A stretch of 64,000 nt of DNA from Marisediminitalea lipolytica (GCF_001758465.1 NZ_MJIC01000014.1:589986-653985); one strand, 5' to 3'; shown: positions 18,502 to 29,103, counted from the stretch's first letter. Numbers and translations: made by a program. The notes: generated by a model from the letters alone, not told the origin.

Positions 18502-19664
18502 AAAATAATATGCGGTAAATAACGTGACAGATCCTGGGTGATCAAAGAACTATCCTCACGGATTGAAATGCCAGCAGGCATATCATCTACCAACCAGCTG
18601 CCGATAAGTACGTAGTTTTCTCCGTAACGGGGAAGGGGATTAAACTGCTGTAAAATATAGCCTTCTTCACCATAGGGGCCTTCTGAGAGTGTGGTTGCGG
18701 CGTTACCGCCTTCTAACAAAGAGATATTGGCGCCTTCCCGGGAGAACAAGGGTTTTTTAATCCACTTTCCGTAGCTGGCCAGCGCTTTATCTTTTTCAAA
18801 ATACGCAGGTAATAAATTTGGGTGACCAGAAAATTCCTGCCACAACAAGGGAAGAAGTGCTTTGTTCGATAAAATGGCTTTCCAGGCTGGCTCCAGCCAT
18901 CCTACATCCGCGGTATTTAAGGCGTCACCAAATTCTTCGCGGAGCATAAATTCCCAGGGATAAAGTTTAAAACAGTGGGTGATGACCTTATCCTCAAGAT
19001 CGGTAAAGTAGCCGGTTTCACTTAAACCGATTTCTTCAACATATAAAAAAGGGGCGTCAATACCGGCTGCGCTGGCGCAATCCTGCAGATACTGTACCGT
19101 CCCCCGGTCTTCCGTGGAGTCTTCGCAGCAGCTGAAATGAATGCGCTGATACTGATATTGCTGCTTTAACCGGGCAAAGCGATAAATCAGTTTTTCCTGC
19201 AGCGAGTTAAACTGGTCAGCGCTGCGGGCTATCCGGCCACTGTCTACCATGTTTTCCAGCCACAACCACTGCCAGAATCCCGTCTCGTACAACGAAGTGG
19301 GCGTATCAGCGTTATTTTCCAGTAACTTAGCCGGCGAGCGACCGTCATAAACAAGGTCTAGCCGGGAGTAAAGCGAGGGCATGCGTTGCTGCCAGCTGTG
19401 GGCAATGAAATCCCAGTGCTGTTCGGGAATTTGGCACTGCTTCAGCAGCGCCTCGGATTTAACCACTTTATCCACTACATGCAGGCACATCTGATGTAAT
19501 TCCGCGCTGGGATCTTCGATATCCTGTTCTATTTGCGCCAGCGAAAACTGGTAGTATGCACTTTCATCCCAGTAGGGTTCGCCGTACATGGTGTGAAAAT
19601 GAAAACCATATTCAGCCGCCAGTTGCTGCCAGTTGTGCCGCGGCTGACTGGTTATTCTTAGCAT
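18498..19664 (-). CDS. glutathionylspermidine synthase-like ATP-grasp protein (YgiC/YjfC family)
   Basis: A 388-residue protein starting at [12 protein letters not shown], one base after the stop of the DUF1190 gene. The PF03738 ATP-grasp domain is visible: [21 protein letters not shown] in the first half, then [23 protein letters not shown] and [17 protein letters not shown] near the end. It lacks the N-terminal amidase of bifunctional Gsp and so resembles E. coli YgiC/YjfC, whose substrates are unsettled. The pairing with a DUF1190 protein is conserved in E. coli (ygiB-ygiC and yjfM-yjfC). Last but one gene of the stress-type operon. Confidence 0.88.
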   Translation of the reverse strand: MLRITSQPRHNWQQLAAEYGFHFHTMYGEPYWDESAYYQFSLAQIEQDIEDPSAELHQMCLHVVDKVVKSEALLKQCQIPEQHWDFIAHSWQQRMPSLYSRLDLVYDGRSPAKLLENNADTPTSLYETGFWQWLWLENMVDSGRIARSADQFNSLQEKLIYRFARLKQQYQYQRIHFSCCEDSTEDRGTVQYLQDCASAAGIDAPFLYVEEIGLSETGYFTDLEDKVITHCFKLYPWEFMLREEFGDALNTADVGWLEPAWKAILSNKALLPLLWQEFSGHPNLLPAYFEKDKALASYGKWIKKPLFSREGANISLLEGGNAATTLSEGPYGEEGYILQQFNPLPRYGENYVLIGSWLVDDMPAGISIREDSSLITQDLSRYLPHIIL

Positions 19665-19665
19665 T

Positions 19666-20286
19666 CTAGCTGCCCCAGCCCTTAGATTTTGAGCTTGAAC
19701 TGCCCCAACTGGATTTTGCTCGTACTGAACTGCCAAAGCCGCCACGTTTTATGGTCCGGCTTACGGTTGGTTTTTTCTCAAATACCGATGAGGGGGCATT
19801 ATAGGAACGTCTTCTGATATCGCCGTCAAAGACATAACCATTTGACGTTACCCAACGGGAGCGAAACGGGGAATAGGGCGAAAAAGACGTATACAGCGGC
19901 TGAGAATAGTAAGGTCGTGGCTGAAGCAGCTGACTCACCATATACCCTGCCATGAAGGGCATAAAAAAGCTGCCCGATGAGGATTGAACATACTGGCAGC
20001 GATCGGAGCCAAATTCATACTCGCAGTCGCTTTGTCTGTCAAACCGGGGGGCAGTGCGATTGTGCTCTTCAATGGCTGATTCGTATGCCGCCAGGCACTG
20101 CCCGGTCGCTTCTGGATTATCCTGTTGGCAATCTTCCGGCGAGACGTAAATTTTTGACTGATCACGATCGCTGCCACAGGCGGTCAGCATAATGCTGGCA
20201 ATACCTACAGCGAGGGGCTTAATAGCAAATGCTTTTCGCAGTTGATGTAAATGGATCGTTTTTGAACGTTTTTGAGAATGTCCCAT
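19666..20286 (-). CDS. DUF1190 (YgiB/YjfM-type) lipoprotein
   Basis: A 206-residue protein with a hydrophobic signal ending in the lipobox MLTAC, giving a lipidated Cys near residue 37. The mature part shows [10 protein letters not shown] and ECEYEFG-like Cys-containing segments, a Tyr/Pro/Ser-rich middle (residues about 115-140) and a Gly/Ser/Lys-rich tail ending SKGWGS, all typical of the DUF1190 family. The function is unknown. Its gene is followed immediately by the ATP-grasp gene, as in E. coli. Confidence 0.85.
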   Translation of the reverse strand: MGHSQKRSKTIHLHQLRKAFAIKPLAVGIASIMLTACGSDRDQSKIYVSPEDCQQDNPEATGQCLAAYESAIEEHNRTAPRFDRQSDCEYEFGSDRCQYVQSSSGSFFMPFMAGYMVSQLLQPRPYYSQPLYTSFSPYSPFRSRWVTSNGYVFDGDIRRRSYNAPSSVFEKKPTVSRTIKRGGFGSSVRAKSSWGSSSSKSKGWGS

Positions 20287-20296
20287 TGCAAAACTC

Positions 20297-20713
20297 CTAA
20301 TAAGTCATGCAAGCGGCATTTAAAATACCCACAGCAACAGACATGGCCGCCAGCATCACGCCGGCAGATACCTCGTTGTTATTAATGCGCTCTGCGATTT
20401 TGGGCATAAAACTAAAACGAAGCAGGGCGAAGGCCAGGCTCTGGGCAATCACTGCCACAATTCCCCATAATGTGAAATCGATTAACCCCAGTGAGTTAGA
20501 GGCGGCACTGGCCAGCGCCAGGCTAAATCCCACCATAGCGCCACCAAAACCAATCGCCGCCGCGACATTTTTTTCCTGTTTGACCAACCGCCATTCATCG
20601 TGCGGCGTTACCATGGCATACACCACTTTAAAGACAAACAGGTAGACAATTGAAACCGCAAAATACAGAGCAAAGTTTAACAGGCCGGCCATTGATTGCG
20701 TGATGAGTTCCAT
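20297..20713 (-). CDS. yjfL: DUF350 family inner-membrane protein
   Basis: A 138-residue protein with four predicted transmembrane helices. The pattern AAAIGFGGAMVGFSLALASA with a following helix pair is that of the DUF350 family (E. coli YjfL), which has two internal repeats. The role is unknown. It lies between the DUF2491 and DUF1190 genes, the same order as yjfK-yjfL-yjfM in E. coli. Confidence 0.85.
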   Translation of the reverse strand: MELITQSMAGLLNFALYFAVSIVYLFVFKVVYAMVTPHDEWRLVKQEKNVAAAIGFGGAMVGFSLALASAASNSLGLIDFTLWGIVAVIAQSLAFALLRFSFMPKIAERINNNEVSAGVMLAAMSVAVGILNAACMTY

Positions 20714-20728
20714 GGGTTTTCCTTATAA

Positions 20729-21373
20729 TTAGCCGTTAATGCGAATGTCGGCAGGTTGTATATCAAGTCCGGTGCTTATAACCAGACAGCGGTCAGCGTT
20801 GTTCCCAACAATTTTTTCTTCACCAGCCACAAGCAGCGATTCGGTTCTGTCGTTATCGATTTCTCGCTCGTATAACATCATAAATTGATCGGTTTCGCTA
20901 ACGTCGCCGTCTTCTTCCCAGGTTTTTTCGGTAACGGCTACCGGAGGCGATTCTGTGCCAACGGCATCCCACACCCGCTTAAAAGTATGTCCTTCCAACT
21001 GGTACGTAGGCGTAGAAATAGTGTCGCTCAGGCATTGTTGCCACTGTGACTCATTGCCAATCGTGGTGGTGGAATAAAAATACCAGAGTTTAACATCGGT
21101 AATGTGGTTTTCGGTCATACCGCCATCGAGAACGACTTGCAGAAAGGCGTCATCGTCGGTGTAAAATCGCAGAAGTGTGCCGCCGCTGTCCAGCTCGGCC
21201 TGACCAACGGCCTGAATAAGATGCTTGCTGGCCGCGCCCTCAATACAAAGTTGCGGCGTTAGCAATTTGAGTTTTAAGTCATCCAGTTCAAAGGAGCCGC
21301 CCAAATACAGTCCCATAACTTCCGGCGCCGAAGGTTTTTTGGGTTCGTCAGATTTAAACCATTTTTTAAACAT
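20729..21373 (-). CDS. yjfK: DUF2491 family protein
   Basis: A 214-residue soluble protein starting MFKKWFKSDEPKKP, matching the DUF2491 family (E. coli YjfK) by its layout and neighbours. Internal features include LYLGGSFELDD near the start, LWYFYSTTTIGNE in the middle and an acidic MMLYEREIDNDRTE segment. No enzymatic motif or signal is visible. It is one base from the end of the ion-channel gene, so the two are translated together. Confidence 0.8.
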   Translation of the reverse strand: MFKKWFKSDEPKKPSAPEVMGLYLGGSFELDDLKLKLLTPQLCIEGAASKHLIQAVGQAELDSGGTLLRFYTDDDAFLQVVLDGGMTENHITDVKLWYFYSTTTIGNESQWQQCLSDTISTPTYQLEGHTFKRVWDAVGTESPPVAVTEKTWEEDGDVSETDQFMMLYEREIDNDRTESLLVAGEEKIVGNNADRCLVISTGLDIQPADIRING

Positions 21374-21374
21374 G

Positions 21375-22427
21375 TTACGACTCCGTAAGCGCTGTCCAAC
21401 TAATATCAGTAATGCGGGATTTGGCGATGTAATAAAGCTTGTCCTGGGGAGATATGACGGTGTCCAGGCCTGGATTTAAAGTCACTGGCTGTCCTCTTTG
21501 CGGGCCGGCATAGCCAATTAAGGTCGCATCATACTGACGTTTAAAAGCAATAAAGAGCTGTTGAAAACTTACCGGGTTGACCGAATGGGGAATAGTCAGT
21601 GAAAATTGTGCCTGTCCATCATCATCCACACTCAGCAAGTCATGATGAAGGGTGCTGGAACCGGGATCAAAGGCCGCTTTTGCCAGCATTTCCACCGCGA
21701 CACTGGGGGTACATTCGATTTGCGGACAATGCATTTGCAGTAATCTGACCAGGCTTTCGTCATTAAAGTACGCTACTTGGTGCGCCGACGGATTCTTTTG
21801 CGCGCTGTAAAGCGCTGTGGTCATGGTCAGATCATCTTCGGGATTATCAATCAGAATGGTCGCTGCAGTGCCGATGCAGGCTTTATCCATGTCGTCATCT
21901 TTATTAAACGATTCCACTTTGACAAATTCGATTTGCCCCGGCATCGGGTTGGTAATATCAGCCCGTACGCACAGCACAATATCAGGTTTGTCGGCCAGCG
22001 ACTTTTGTTCCTGTAAAAGCAATTTAAGCAACAGCAGGGTACGTTGTTCGTTCCAACCTATTACCAGAATATGATTGCTGACATCCAGCGTCGATAAACC
22101 CATCAGACTTTTCCTCCACTGATTTCCTACAAAACCGGCGACCCGGCCGACTACCATAGCAAAAATACTTAGTCCCAGAGGAATGACATATAGCGCAACA
22201 ACAAGTTTCCCGGCGGTTGTTTGGGGCGACAAGTCGCCATAGCCCACCGTTGAGCCAGTTACCGCCAGCCAGTACACAAAGTCAGCACCAGAAATGAGCG
22301 CCTGTTCATCAAATGCATAAAGTAACAACCAGGAACTCAGGGCATAGAACAGCGTTGCTATGACAATGGTGTACCATCTGGATTCGGCAAAATAGTTGAG
22401 CATTACGCGTCGTATTTTTATCCACAT
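21375..22427 (-). CDS. two-TM potassium channel with RCK-type regulatory domain
   Basis: A 350-residue protein with two transmembrane helices (residues about 17-38 and 75-98) flanking a pore loop that carries the K+ selectivity filter TVGYGD. A Rossmann-like domain follows from about residue 120 (HILVIGWNEQRTLLLL, then a strand-helix series), as in RCK-gated channels, with a C-terminal domain after it. It conducts K+ across the inner membrane and is probably gated by a ligand or nucleotide. E. coli has no channel gene between yjfJ and yjfK, so this is a variant of the yjf operon. A strong terminator lies directly upstream. Confidence 0.9.
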   Translation of the reverse strand: MWIKIRRVMLNYFAESRWYTIVIATLFYALSSWLLLYAFDEQALISGADFVYWLAVTGSTVGYGDLSPQTTAGKLVVALYVIPLGLSIFAMVVGRVAGFVGNQWRKSLMGLSTLDVSNHILVIGWNEQRTLLLLKLLLQEQKSLADKPDIVLCVRADITNPMPGQIEFVKVESFNKDDDMDKACIGTAATILIDNPEDDLTMTTALYSAQKNPSAHQVAYFNDESLVRLLQMHCPQIECTPSVAVEMLAKAAFDPGSSTLHHDLLSVDDDGQAQFSLTIPHSVNPVSFQQLFIAFKRQYDATLIGYAGPQRGQPVTLNPGLDTVISPQDKLYYIAKSRITDISWTALTES

Positions 22428-22474
22428 AATGTCGTAGCAGGCATCCTTGTTGATTATTTCCGTTTTATCTTCGC

Positions 22475-22520
22475 AAAAAAATGACGGTCAACTCAAGTGT
22501 CATGACTTAAGTTAACCGTC
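22475..22520 (-). terminator. strong minus-strand terminator between the PspA-like and channel genes
   Basis: On the minus strand the arms pair fully over 16 bases if G-U pairs are counted (GACGGTTAACTTAAGT with ACTTGAGTTGACCGTC), followed by a run of Ts (complement of 22475-22481). On the plus strand the same arms contain mismatches, so it is directional. It splits the YjfI-YjfJ pair from the channel-YjfK-YjfL genes or attenuates between them. Confidence 0.88.
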
Positions 22521-22529
22521 CTGTATTGC

Positions 22530-23210
22530 TTACTTGCCCAGAATACGGGCCAGTTCGTCATCGGCAGAGCTTTGGCCGCCTTTTATACCAGCCGCTGCCA
22601 GACGTTTTTCTAAATCATCAGATGATTCAGAAGACGCCAGTTCTTCGGCTGCTTCCAGTTCAGCATTGCGTAATTTTTGCTTTTCCTGAATGCGTGAAAG
22701 TGACTCGGTAGCCGTTTTCATTTTGCTGTTTGCGCCCATGTGACGCGACGAGACGGCAACCTGGGCTTTTTGCACGCTTTCAGTGGCCTTTACCATATCG
22801 ACCTGCTGTTCCAGGCGACGCAGGTTGGCTTTGGCTTGCTGAATGTTCTTAGCCAGCTGAAGTTCTGATGCATTAAACTGGTCAAGGTACTGTTGCTCCT
22901 GATCACGCTCTGCTTTCAGGTCGCTGACTTTCTGAGCACAGTCCAGCGCCAGTTCGCGATCGGTGTCGATAGCTTTACGGGCATGGGCTTCATATTCAGC
23001 AATGGACTGGTTAAAACCATCAACCTTTTGTTGCGATAGCTTGCACTTAGCCAGAATTTGCGTGCGGGCATGATCAGATTTACGCAACTCTTCCTTTGCT
23101 TCCCGAATTTCCTGTTCAAGAATTCTGATTGCCTGACTATCCACGACTGACTGGGCCGCCTCTGTAGCGCCACCTTTTACTGCTGTGATCAGTTTTTTCC
23201 AAACAGACAT
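22530..23210 (-). CDS. yjfJ: PspA/IM30 family protein (YjfJ-like)
   Basis: A 226-residue, almost wholly alpha-helical coiled-coil protein of the PspA/IM30 (Vipp1) family. It starts MSVWKKLITAVKGGATEAAQ, an amphipathic helix typical of membrane-binding family members, followed by long charged helices with heptad character and a short Ser-rich C-terminal tail. Such ESCRT-III-like proteins protect or remodel stressed inner membranes. It follows the DUF2170 gene by 15 bases, as yjfJ follows yjfI in E. coli. I see no PspF gene or sigma-54 promoter upstream, so it is not the classical psp operon. Confidence 0.9.
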   Translation of the reverse strand: MSVWKKLITAVKGGATEAAQSVVDSQAIRILEQEIREAKEELRKSDHARTQILAKCKLSQQKVDGFNQSIAEYEAHARKAIDTDRELALDCAQKVSDLKAERDQEQQYLDQFNASELQLAKNIQQAKANLRRLEQQVDMVKATESVQKAQVAVSSRHMGANSKMKTATESLSRIQEKQKLRNAELEAAEELASSESSDDLEKRLAAAGIKGGQSSADDELARILGK

Positions 23211-23225
23211 AAATTTCTCCTTAAA

Positions 23226-23615
23226 TTACTTCAAGTGCGACTCATAGGCGTCAAGGAAAGCGGCAACGTTTTGGAATAACGTGGTCACTTCAATTTGAAT
23301 ACTTTCTGCTTTGGATTGCGCGCTTAACGCCCCAAAAGCAGTGTAGTACTCTTCACCATTGACGTTGGATATGGCCACCGTAGTGAGTGGGAAAAGCATG
23401 TGAGTTGACAGAATATCGTGGTCAAGAGCAGCTTTGTCGGCAACCTGCGATGCGTTAAACAGCAAACTCTCAACAATGATTTGTTCACCGCTGATTGCCA
23501 GCCAGGCATCCAGCCCATCCTGATTTGCAATCAGTAAACATTCTTTCTCGCGGGTGACAACCAGGTCATCCATGTCTTTAAACAGGGCCTCAAGTTGTTC
23601 AAGATCCCATTCCAT
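23226..23615 (-). CDS. yjfI: DUF2170 family protein
   Basis: A 129-residue soluble protein starting MEWDLEQLEALF. It matches the DUF2170 family (E. coli YjfI) by size, the DAWLAISGEQIIVESLLF and HDILSTHMLFPLT segments, and its place as first gene before the PspA-like protein. The function is not known. It begins the minus-strand operon; a ribosome site (AAGGAGATAATT on the minus strand) lies directly before the ATG. Confidence 0.82.
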   Translation of the reverse strand: MEWDLEQLEALFKDMDDLVVTREKECLLIANQDGLDAWLAISGEQIIVESLLFNASQVADKAALDHDILSTHMLFPLTTVAISNVNGEEYYTAFGALSAQSKAESIQIEVTTLFQNVAAFLDAYESHLK

Positions 23616-23745
23616 AATTATCTCCTTACCGAATCAGCTTAATGCCGTTAACTCTAGTCAGATTTACTACACTGTTGCAATGTATTTGCGTTAAGTTGTG
23701 CAACAAAGTGTGACTAAATCGATATCTGTTACTTTCTCATTACCC

Positions 23746-23783
23746 GTTCAGGTCAACTGGTCACCATCACCAATGGCCTGAAC
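23746..23783. repeat. inverted repeat in the divergent yjfI/DUF6471 control region
   Basis: GTTCAGGTC (23746-23754) and GGCCTGAAC (23775-23783) pair with one mismatch across 20 bases. They lie in a 272-base divergent intergenic region with no gene. The arms could be an operator or a hairpin; there is no T-tract. Confidence 0.4.
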
Positions 23784-23887
23784 GAGGAAAAGTGTAGACA
23801 ATTATACTTATCCTAGTCAATAATAATTATGTCTATATGTGTAAAAAAGTGTGTCAATGTAAAAAATAATTCACAAAAGGGGGCTTT

Positions 23888-24148
23888 TTGAAAGGTCAGA
23901 ATCAATGGCGAATGATTGTCCAGCGAATCGTTCGTTCAGAAATGTCGCTACGGGGTGTTAAATATCAGGGACTGAGTGACAAGCTGGCAGAAATAGGGGT
24001 AACGCAGACGGCGGATAACCTGCGCAATAAAGTTAACAAAGGGATTTTAGGTGCGGATTTGCTACTGCAAATTTTATATGTATTAAAGGCCCGGCCTTTA
24101 TCGGTAGAAATGATGGCTGAGATTATTGCCGCCAGTGATGCTGACTAA
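23888..24148 (+). CDS. DUF6471-type small helical protein
   Basis: The frame of 86 residues opens with TTG at 23888, preceded by AAAAGGGGGC; an ATG at 23912 is an alternative. The protein looks helical and DNA-binding-like: SEMSLRGVKYQGLSDKLAEIGV and TADNLRNKVNKG resemble the helix-turn-helix of the small DUF6471 family, which has Cro/repressor-like character. It stands alone and divergent from yjfI, so it could regulate that operon, though nothing direct shows it. Confidence 0.65.
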   Translation: MKGQNQWRMIVQRIVRSEMSLRGVKYQGLSDKLAEIGVTQTADNLRNKVNKGILGADLLLQILYVLKARPLSVEMMAEIIAASDAD

Positions 24149-24587
24149 GTTGGATAGCCCGTTTAGCAAGGCCCGGATAAACAAAACCCAGTCAAAGTGA
24201 CTGGGTCGAATAAGGAAGATGGGAGAACATCATCGCTTGTGATTAAATAATAGCCTTATCACGGAAATATAAAAGAAATACTATGTATAGGGTCGCATCC
24301 ATTGGTATAAAAAAAAATACCTAAAGTTGGTAAGGGAATTGCTTAATCGTTTTAGCCATAAGAAGTGTGGGGTTATTAGGGCCCGATAGAATAGGACGAT
24401 TCAGCTGTTGCCAGGACAGATGCCACCAACCTTTGACGCGCGACGTTAAGTGCCCGGCGCATTGCTAATCAGTTGTGGTACAATCCGCAACAATATGGCT
24501 TCAGGCCTGAATATACATGACAGGTTACCGCGCTTTCAAAAGGTACTCTGTGGAAACAAAACTCACTTTGCCAAATATTTTAGCTGC
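24149..24587. other. 439-base intergenic region before queA
   Basis: A perfect hairpin ACCCAGTCA-AAG-TGACTGGGT at 24186-24206 follows the DUF6471 gene, with an A-rich side at 24183-24186 that would give a short T-run on the minus strand. The rest is AT-rich and then GC-richer toward queA. The queA frame stays open upstream to 24450, but that part has no family similarity. No other gene is seen. Confidence 0.5.
24476..24484 (+). promoter_or_regulatory. extended -10 promoter candidate for queA
   Basis: TGGTACAAT fits an extended -10 element (TGnTAnAAT) about 100 bases upstream of the queA start. No good -35 accompanies it, which extended -10 promoters tolerate. Confidence 0.4.
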
Positions 24588-25634
24588 ATGAAATTATCAG
24601 ATTTTACGTTTACCTTACCCGAGCATTTAATTGCCAAACATCCTACCGCCGAACGTACTGCCAGTCGTTTGTTGCATCTCGATGGTAAAACAGGAACGGT
24701 TGCGCACCAGCAGTTTCGCGATATGCTGGTGTTAGTCGAACCGGGCGATCTGCTGGTGTTTAATAATACCCGGGTTATTCCGGCACGTTTGCTGGGACAA
24801 AAAGCGTCCGGAGGCAAGGTCGAAGTATTAATAGAGCGTATCGTTGATGATAAAAACGCGCTGGCTCATGTGCGGGCAAGCAAAGCGCCAAAACCCGGCA
24901 CAGCTTTGTTACTGGAAGGGGCTGTTAATGTCACGGTAACGGGGCGTCAGGATGCGCTGTTTGAGCTGCACTTTGAGGGCGACAAGTCTGTCCTTGAACA
25001 ACTCGAGAGCTATGGCCATATGCCGCTGCCGCCGTATATCGACAGAGCCGATGAAGACAGCGACAAAGAACGTTATCAAACCGTGTATAACCAGGCGCCA
25101 GGCGCCGTTGCAGCGCCAACCGCGGGTCTTCACTTCGATGATGCAATACTGCAGGCGTTACAGGAAAAGCAGGTTAATCTGGCCTATGTCACACTGCACG
25201 TGGGAGCAGGCACTTTCCAGCCGGTCCGCGTGGACAACGTGCTGGAGCATAAGATGCACTCTGAATTTGCGATTGTGCCTGATAGCGTTGTGGATGCGGT
25301 AAGAGCCACCAAGGCGGCAGGCAAGCGGGTCATTGCGGTTGGCACTACATCTGTTCGTTCGCTGGAATCTGCAGCGTTACATGCCAGTAAAGACGCTATC
25401 ATCGAGCCGTTTCAGGCGGATACCGATATCTTCATTTACCCTGGCTTTGAATTTAAAGTGGTGGATGCCATGTTCACCAATTTTCACTTGCCAGAATCAA
25501 CTCTCATTATGCTGATTAGTGCCTTTGCCGGCCGCGATAATGTGCTGCATGCCTATGCTGAAGCAATTAAAGAGCAATACCGCTTTTACAGCTATGGCGA
25601 CAGCATGTTTATTGAAAAGGCTATTAACACATGA
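24588..25634 (+). CDS. queA: S-adenosylmethionine:tRNA ribosyltransferase-isomerase
   Basis: The 348-residue enzyme transfers and isomerises the ribosyl part of SAM onto 7-aminomethyl-7-deazaguanine in tRNA, giving epoxyqueuosine. The start is the ATG at 24588 ([19 protein letters not shown]), matching the usual N-terminus; the longer frame is spurious. Family motifs seen are [42 protein letters not shown] and [12 protein letters not shown]. It is followed by tgt, the usual order, and pairs functionally with queF at 43346-44191. Confidence 0.97.
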   Translation: MKLSDFTFTLPEHLIAKHPTAERTASRLLHLDGKTGTVAHQQFRDMLVLVEPGDLLVFNNTRVIPARLLGQKASGGKVEVLIERIVDDKNALAHVRASKAPKPGTALLLEGAVNVTVTGRQDALFELHFEGDKSVLEQLESYGHMPLPPYIDRADEDSDKERYQTVYNQAPGAVAAPTAGLHFDDAILQALQEKQVNLAYVTLHVGAGTFQPVRVDNVLEHKMHSEFAIVPDSVVDAVRATKAAGKRVIAVGTTSVRSLESAALHASKDAIIEPFQADTDIFIYPGFEFKVVDAMFTNFHLPESTLIMLISAFAGRDNVLHAYAEAIKEQYRFYSYGDSMFIEKAINT

Positions 25635-25702
25635 TCTCTGGTTAATAGCTGGTATAATCCGCCCTCAATTGAGCTCAGACAGAGGACTGTTTTTCCTCTT
25701 GA

Positions 25703-26836
<1,134 letters not shown>

Positions 26837-26857
26837 CAATTTAAAACGGGGAACATT

Positions 26858-27196
26858 ATGAGTTTATTTATTTCTGAAGCACATGCACAAACGGCTGGCG
26901 GTGGCGCTCAGGGTGGCGGTTTAGAAATGCTGATTATGCTCGGCGTATTTGGCCTTATCTTTTACTTCTTACTCTATCGTCCGCAAGCAAAGCGCGTAAA
27001 AGAGCATAAAGCTCTGGTTTCGTCTTTAACTAAAGGCGACGAAGTCCTTACCCAGGGTGGTCTGGTTGGTAAGGTTACCAAAGTCACGGAAGAAAAAGAC
27101 TTTATTGAAGTTGCATTAAACGACCAAACTAACATCGTTGTGCAAAAGTCTGCCGTTAGTGCAGTGCTGCCTAAAGGCACCATGAAGTCTATCTAA
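26858..27196 (+). CDS. yajC: preprotein translocase subunit YajC
   Basis: A 112-residue inner-membrane protein with one transmembrane helix (LEMLIMLGVFGLIFYFLLYRPQ, residues about 22-43) and a cytosolic domain with LTKGDEVLTQGGLVGKV. It is an accessory of SecDF-SecYEG. It sits in its conserved place before secD. Confidence 0.96.
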   Translation: MSLFISEAHAQTAGGGAQGGGLEMLIMLGVFGLIFYFLLYRPQAKRVKEHKALVSSLTKGDEVLTQGGLVGKVTKVTEEKDFIEVALNDQTNIVVQKSAVSAVLPKGTMKSI

Positions 27197-27208
27197 GTAA
27201 CCAGCTTA

Positions 27209-27236
27209 ACGGGCTAAGCAGTCTGCTTATGCCCGT
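27209..27236 (+). promoter_or_regulatory. hairpin in the yajC-secD gap
   Basis: ACGGGCTAAGCA (27209-27220) and TGCTTATGCCCGT (27224-27236) pair across a 3-base loop with one bulged base. There is no T-tract, so it is more likely an mRNA processing or stability element, 14 bases before the secD GTG start. Confidence 0.5.
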
Positions 27237-27250
27237 CGTAGGAAATTCCT

Positions 27251-29092
27251 GTGTTAAATCAAAACTCATTTTTTAAGGTGCTGATCGTACTGTTTATGGT
27301 ACTGATGAGTGGCCTTTATGCGTTGCCCAATTTGTACGGCGAAGACAATGCCGTGCAGATTTCCGGTTCACGCAATGCCACTGTAACCGCAGCACTTGAA
27401 ACCCGCATTACCGCTGCATTAGCTGAACAGAATATCCCAATCAAGGCCGTCGAGTTTGCCAACGATCAGTTGCTGATCCGTTTACCTGATTCGGACAGTC
27501 AGTTAAAAGGGCGTGATTTTCTGGATCGTGAGCTGGGCAGTGATTACGTGGTCGCCATGAACCTGGCTCCGGATACCCCTGAGTGGCTGGAAAGCCTGGG
27601 CGGCACGCCTATGAAGCTCGGTCTGGACTTACGCGGTGGTGTGCACTTCCTGATGGAAGTCGATATGAACGAAGCCATAGGCAAATCGCTGGAAGATGCA
27701 GAAAGCGATTTCCGTACCGCGCTACGTGAAGAAAAACTGCGTTATCGTTCTGTAAATGTGCGTGACGGCTTTGTTGATATTCAGTTCCGCGACGAGGAAA
27801 CCCTCGACAAAGCGGAGTTTTTCCTGAAAAACCGCAACCGTGACCTCACTTACCAGCAAATGGATGATTTAGTATTACGCGCCCGTTTTTCTGAGCAAAA
27901 ACTGGCAGAAATTCGTGATTATGCGGTTAAGCAAAACATCACCATTATCCGTAACCGGGTTAACCAACTGGGTGTTGCGGAGCCTGTCGTTCAGAAGCAG
28001 GGCGCAGAGCGAATCGTAGTGCAACTGCCGGGTATTCAGGATACAGCCCAGGCCAAAGAAATCCTTAACGCCACCGCGACCCTGGAATTCAGAATGGTGG
28101 ATCAGGACAATGATGTACGTGATGCACTGGATGGTCGCGTACCTCCTGGTTCGCAGTTGCTGTTTGAAGGCGAGCGTCCGGTATTATTAGACAAACGTGT
28201 AGTGGTAACCGGAAACCATATTATTGATGCCAACAGCGGTGTAGATGAGTATGGATTGCCCCAGGTCAGTATTTCACTGGACAGTGAAGGCGGCACGAAA
28301 ATGTCTCGCAATACCCGTGAAAATGTGGGTAAACCCATGGCAACGGTATTCATTGAATACAAAGCCACAGGTGAGCGCGATGCCAACGATAAGCTGATTT
28401 TTGAGCGTCACGAAGAAGTCATCAACGTGGCAACCATCCGTGGTCAGTTTGCCAGCAATTTCCAAATCACCGGTCTGGACTCCCCTAAAGAAGCCCGCGA
28501 CCTGAGCTTACTGCTGCGTGCAGGTGCACTGATTGCGCCGATTCAAATTGTTGAAGAGCGCACCGTTGGTCCAAGCCTGGGTCAGGAAAACATTGATTTA
28601 GGTATGCAGGCTATTGTCTGGGGTCTGGCCCTGGTCATGGTCTTTATGCTGGTATATTACAAAGCTTTTGGTCTGGTGGCTGATATCGCTCTGGCGGTAA
28701 ACCTGATAATGATCGTGGGTATCATGTCGATGATCCCCGGCGCAACGCTGACTTTGCCTGGTATGGCGGGTATCGTTTTAACGGTCGGTATGGCGGTAGA
28801 TGCTAACGTGTTAATTTTTGAGCGTATTCGTGAAGAAATCCGCGATGGTCGCAGTCCTCAGCAAGCGATTCACCAGGGCTATGACAGTGCATTTTCCACT
28901 ATCCTTGATGCCAACATCACTACCTTTATTGCCGGCCTGATCCTGTTTGCTGTAGGCACAGGCCCGATTAAAGGTTTCTCTATTACGCTGATGATAGGTA
29001 TTGCTACCTCTATGTTTACTGCGATTTTAGTGACCCGTGTCATCGTGAACGCCGTCTGGGGTGGTCGCCGTGTTAACAAGCTGGCGATATAG
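27251..29092 (+). CDS. secD: protein translocase subunit SecD
   Basis: The 613-residue protein starts with GTG at 27251. It has an N-terminal helix, the large periplasmic domain starting near residue 115 (MKLGLDLRGGVHFLMEVD), and five C-terminal helices of the RND type with GMAVDANVLIFERIREE and TTFIAGLILFAVGTGPIKGF. SecD with SecF uses the proton gradient to pull preproteins through SecYEG. It is followed after 11 bases by secF. Confidence 0.98.
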   Translation: MLNQNSFFKVLIVLFMVLMSGLYALPNLYGEDNAVQISGSRNATVTAALETRITAALAEQNIPIKAVEFANDQLLIRLPDSDSQLKGRDFLDRELGSDYVVAMNLAPDTPEWLESLGGTPMKLGLDLRGGVHFLMEVDMNEAIGKSLEDAESDFRTALREEKLRYRSVNVRDGFVDIQFRDEETLDKAEFFLKNRNRDLTYQQMDDLVLRARFSEQKLAEIRDYAVKQNITIIRNRVNQLGVAEPVVQKQGAERIVVQLPGIQDTAQAKEILNATATLEFRMVDQDNDVRDALDGRVPPGSQLLFEGERPVLLDKRVVVTGNHIIDANSGVDEYGLPQVSISLDSEGGTKMSRNTRENVGKPMATVFIEYKATGERDANDKLIFERHEEVINVATIRGQFASNFQITGLDSPKEARDLSLLLRAGALIAPIQIVEERTVGPSLGQENIDLGMQAIVWGLALVMVFMLVYYKAFGLVADIALAVNLIMIVGIMSMIPGATLTLPGMAGIVLTVGMAVDANVLIFERIREEIRDGRSPQQAIHQGYDSAFSTILDANITTFIAGLILFAVGTGPIKGFSITLMIGIATSMFTAILVTRVIVNAVWGGRRVNKLAI

Positions 29093-29103
29093 GAGCGTTT
29101 GAC

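Noticed and set aside
23226..23887. sigma-54 psp-type promoter for the PspA-like operon
   Set aside because: I found no GG-N10-GC element in the right orientation and no pspF gene.
24450..24587. 46-residue N-terminal extension of QueA
   Set aside because: The family begins at MKLSDF, and the extension overlaps the promoter-like region.
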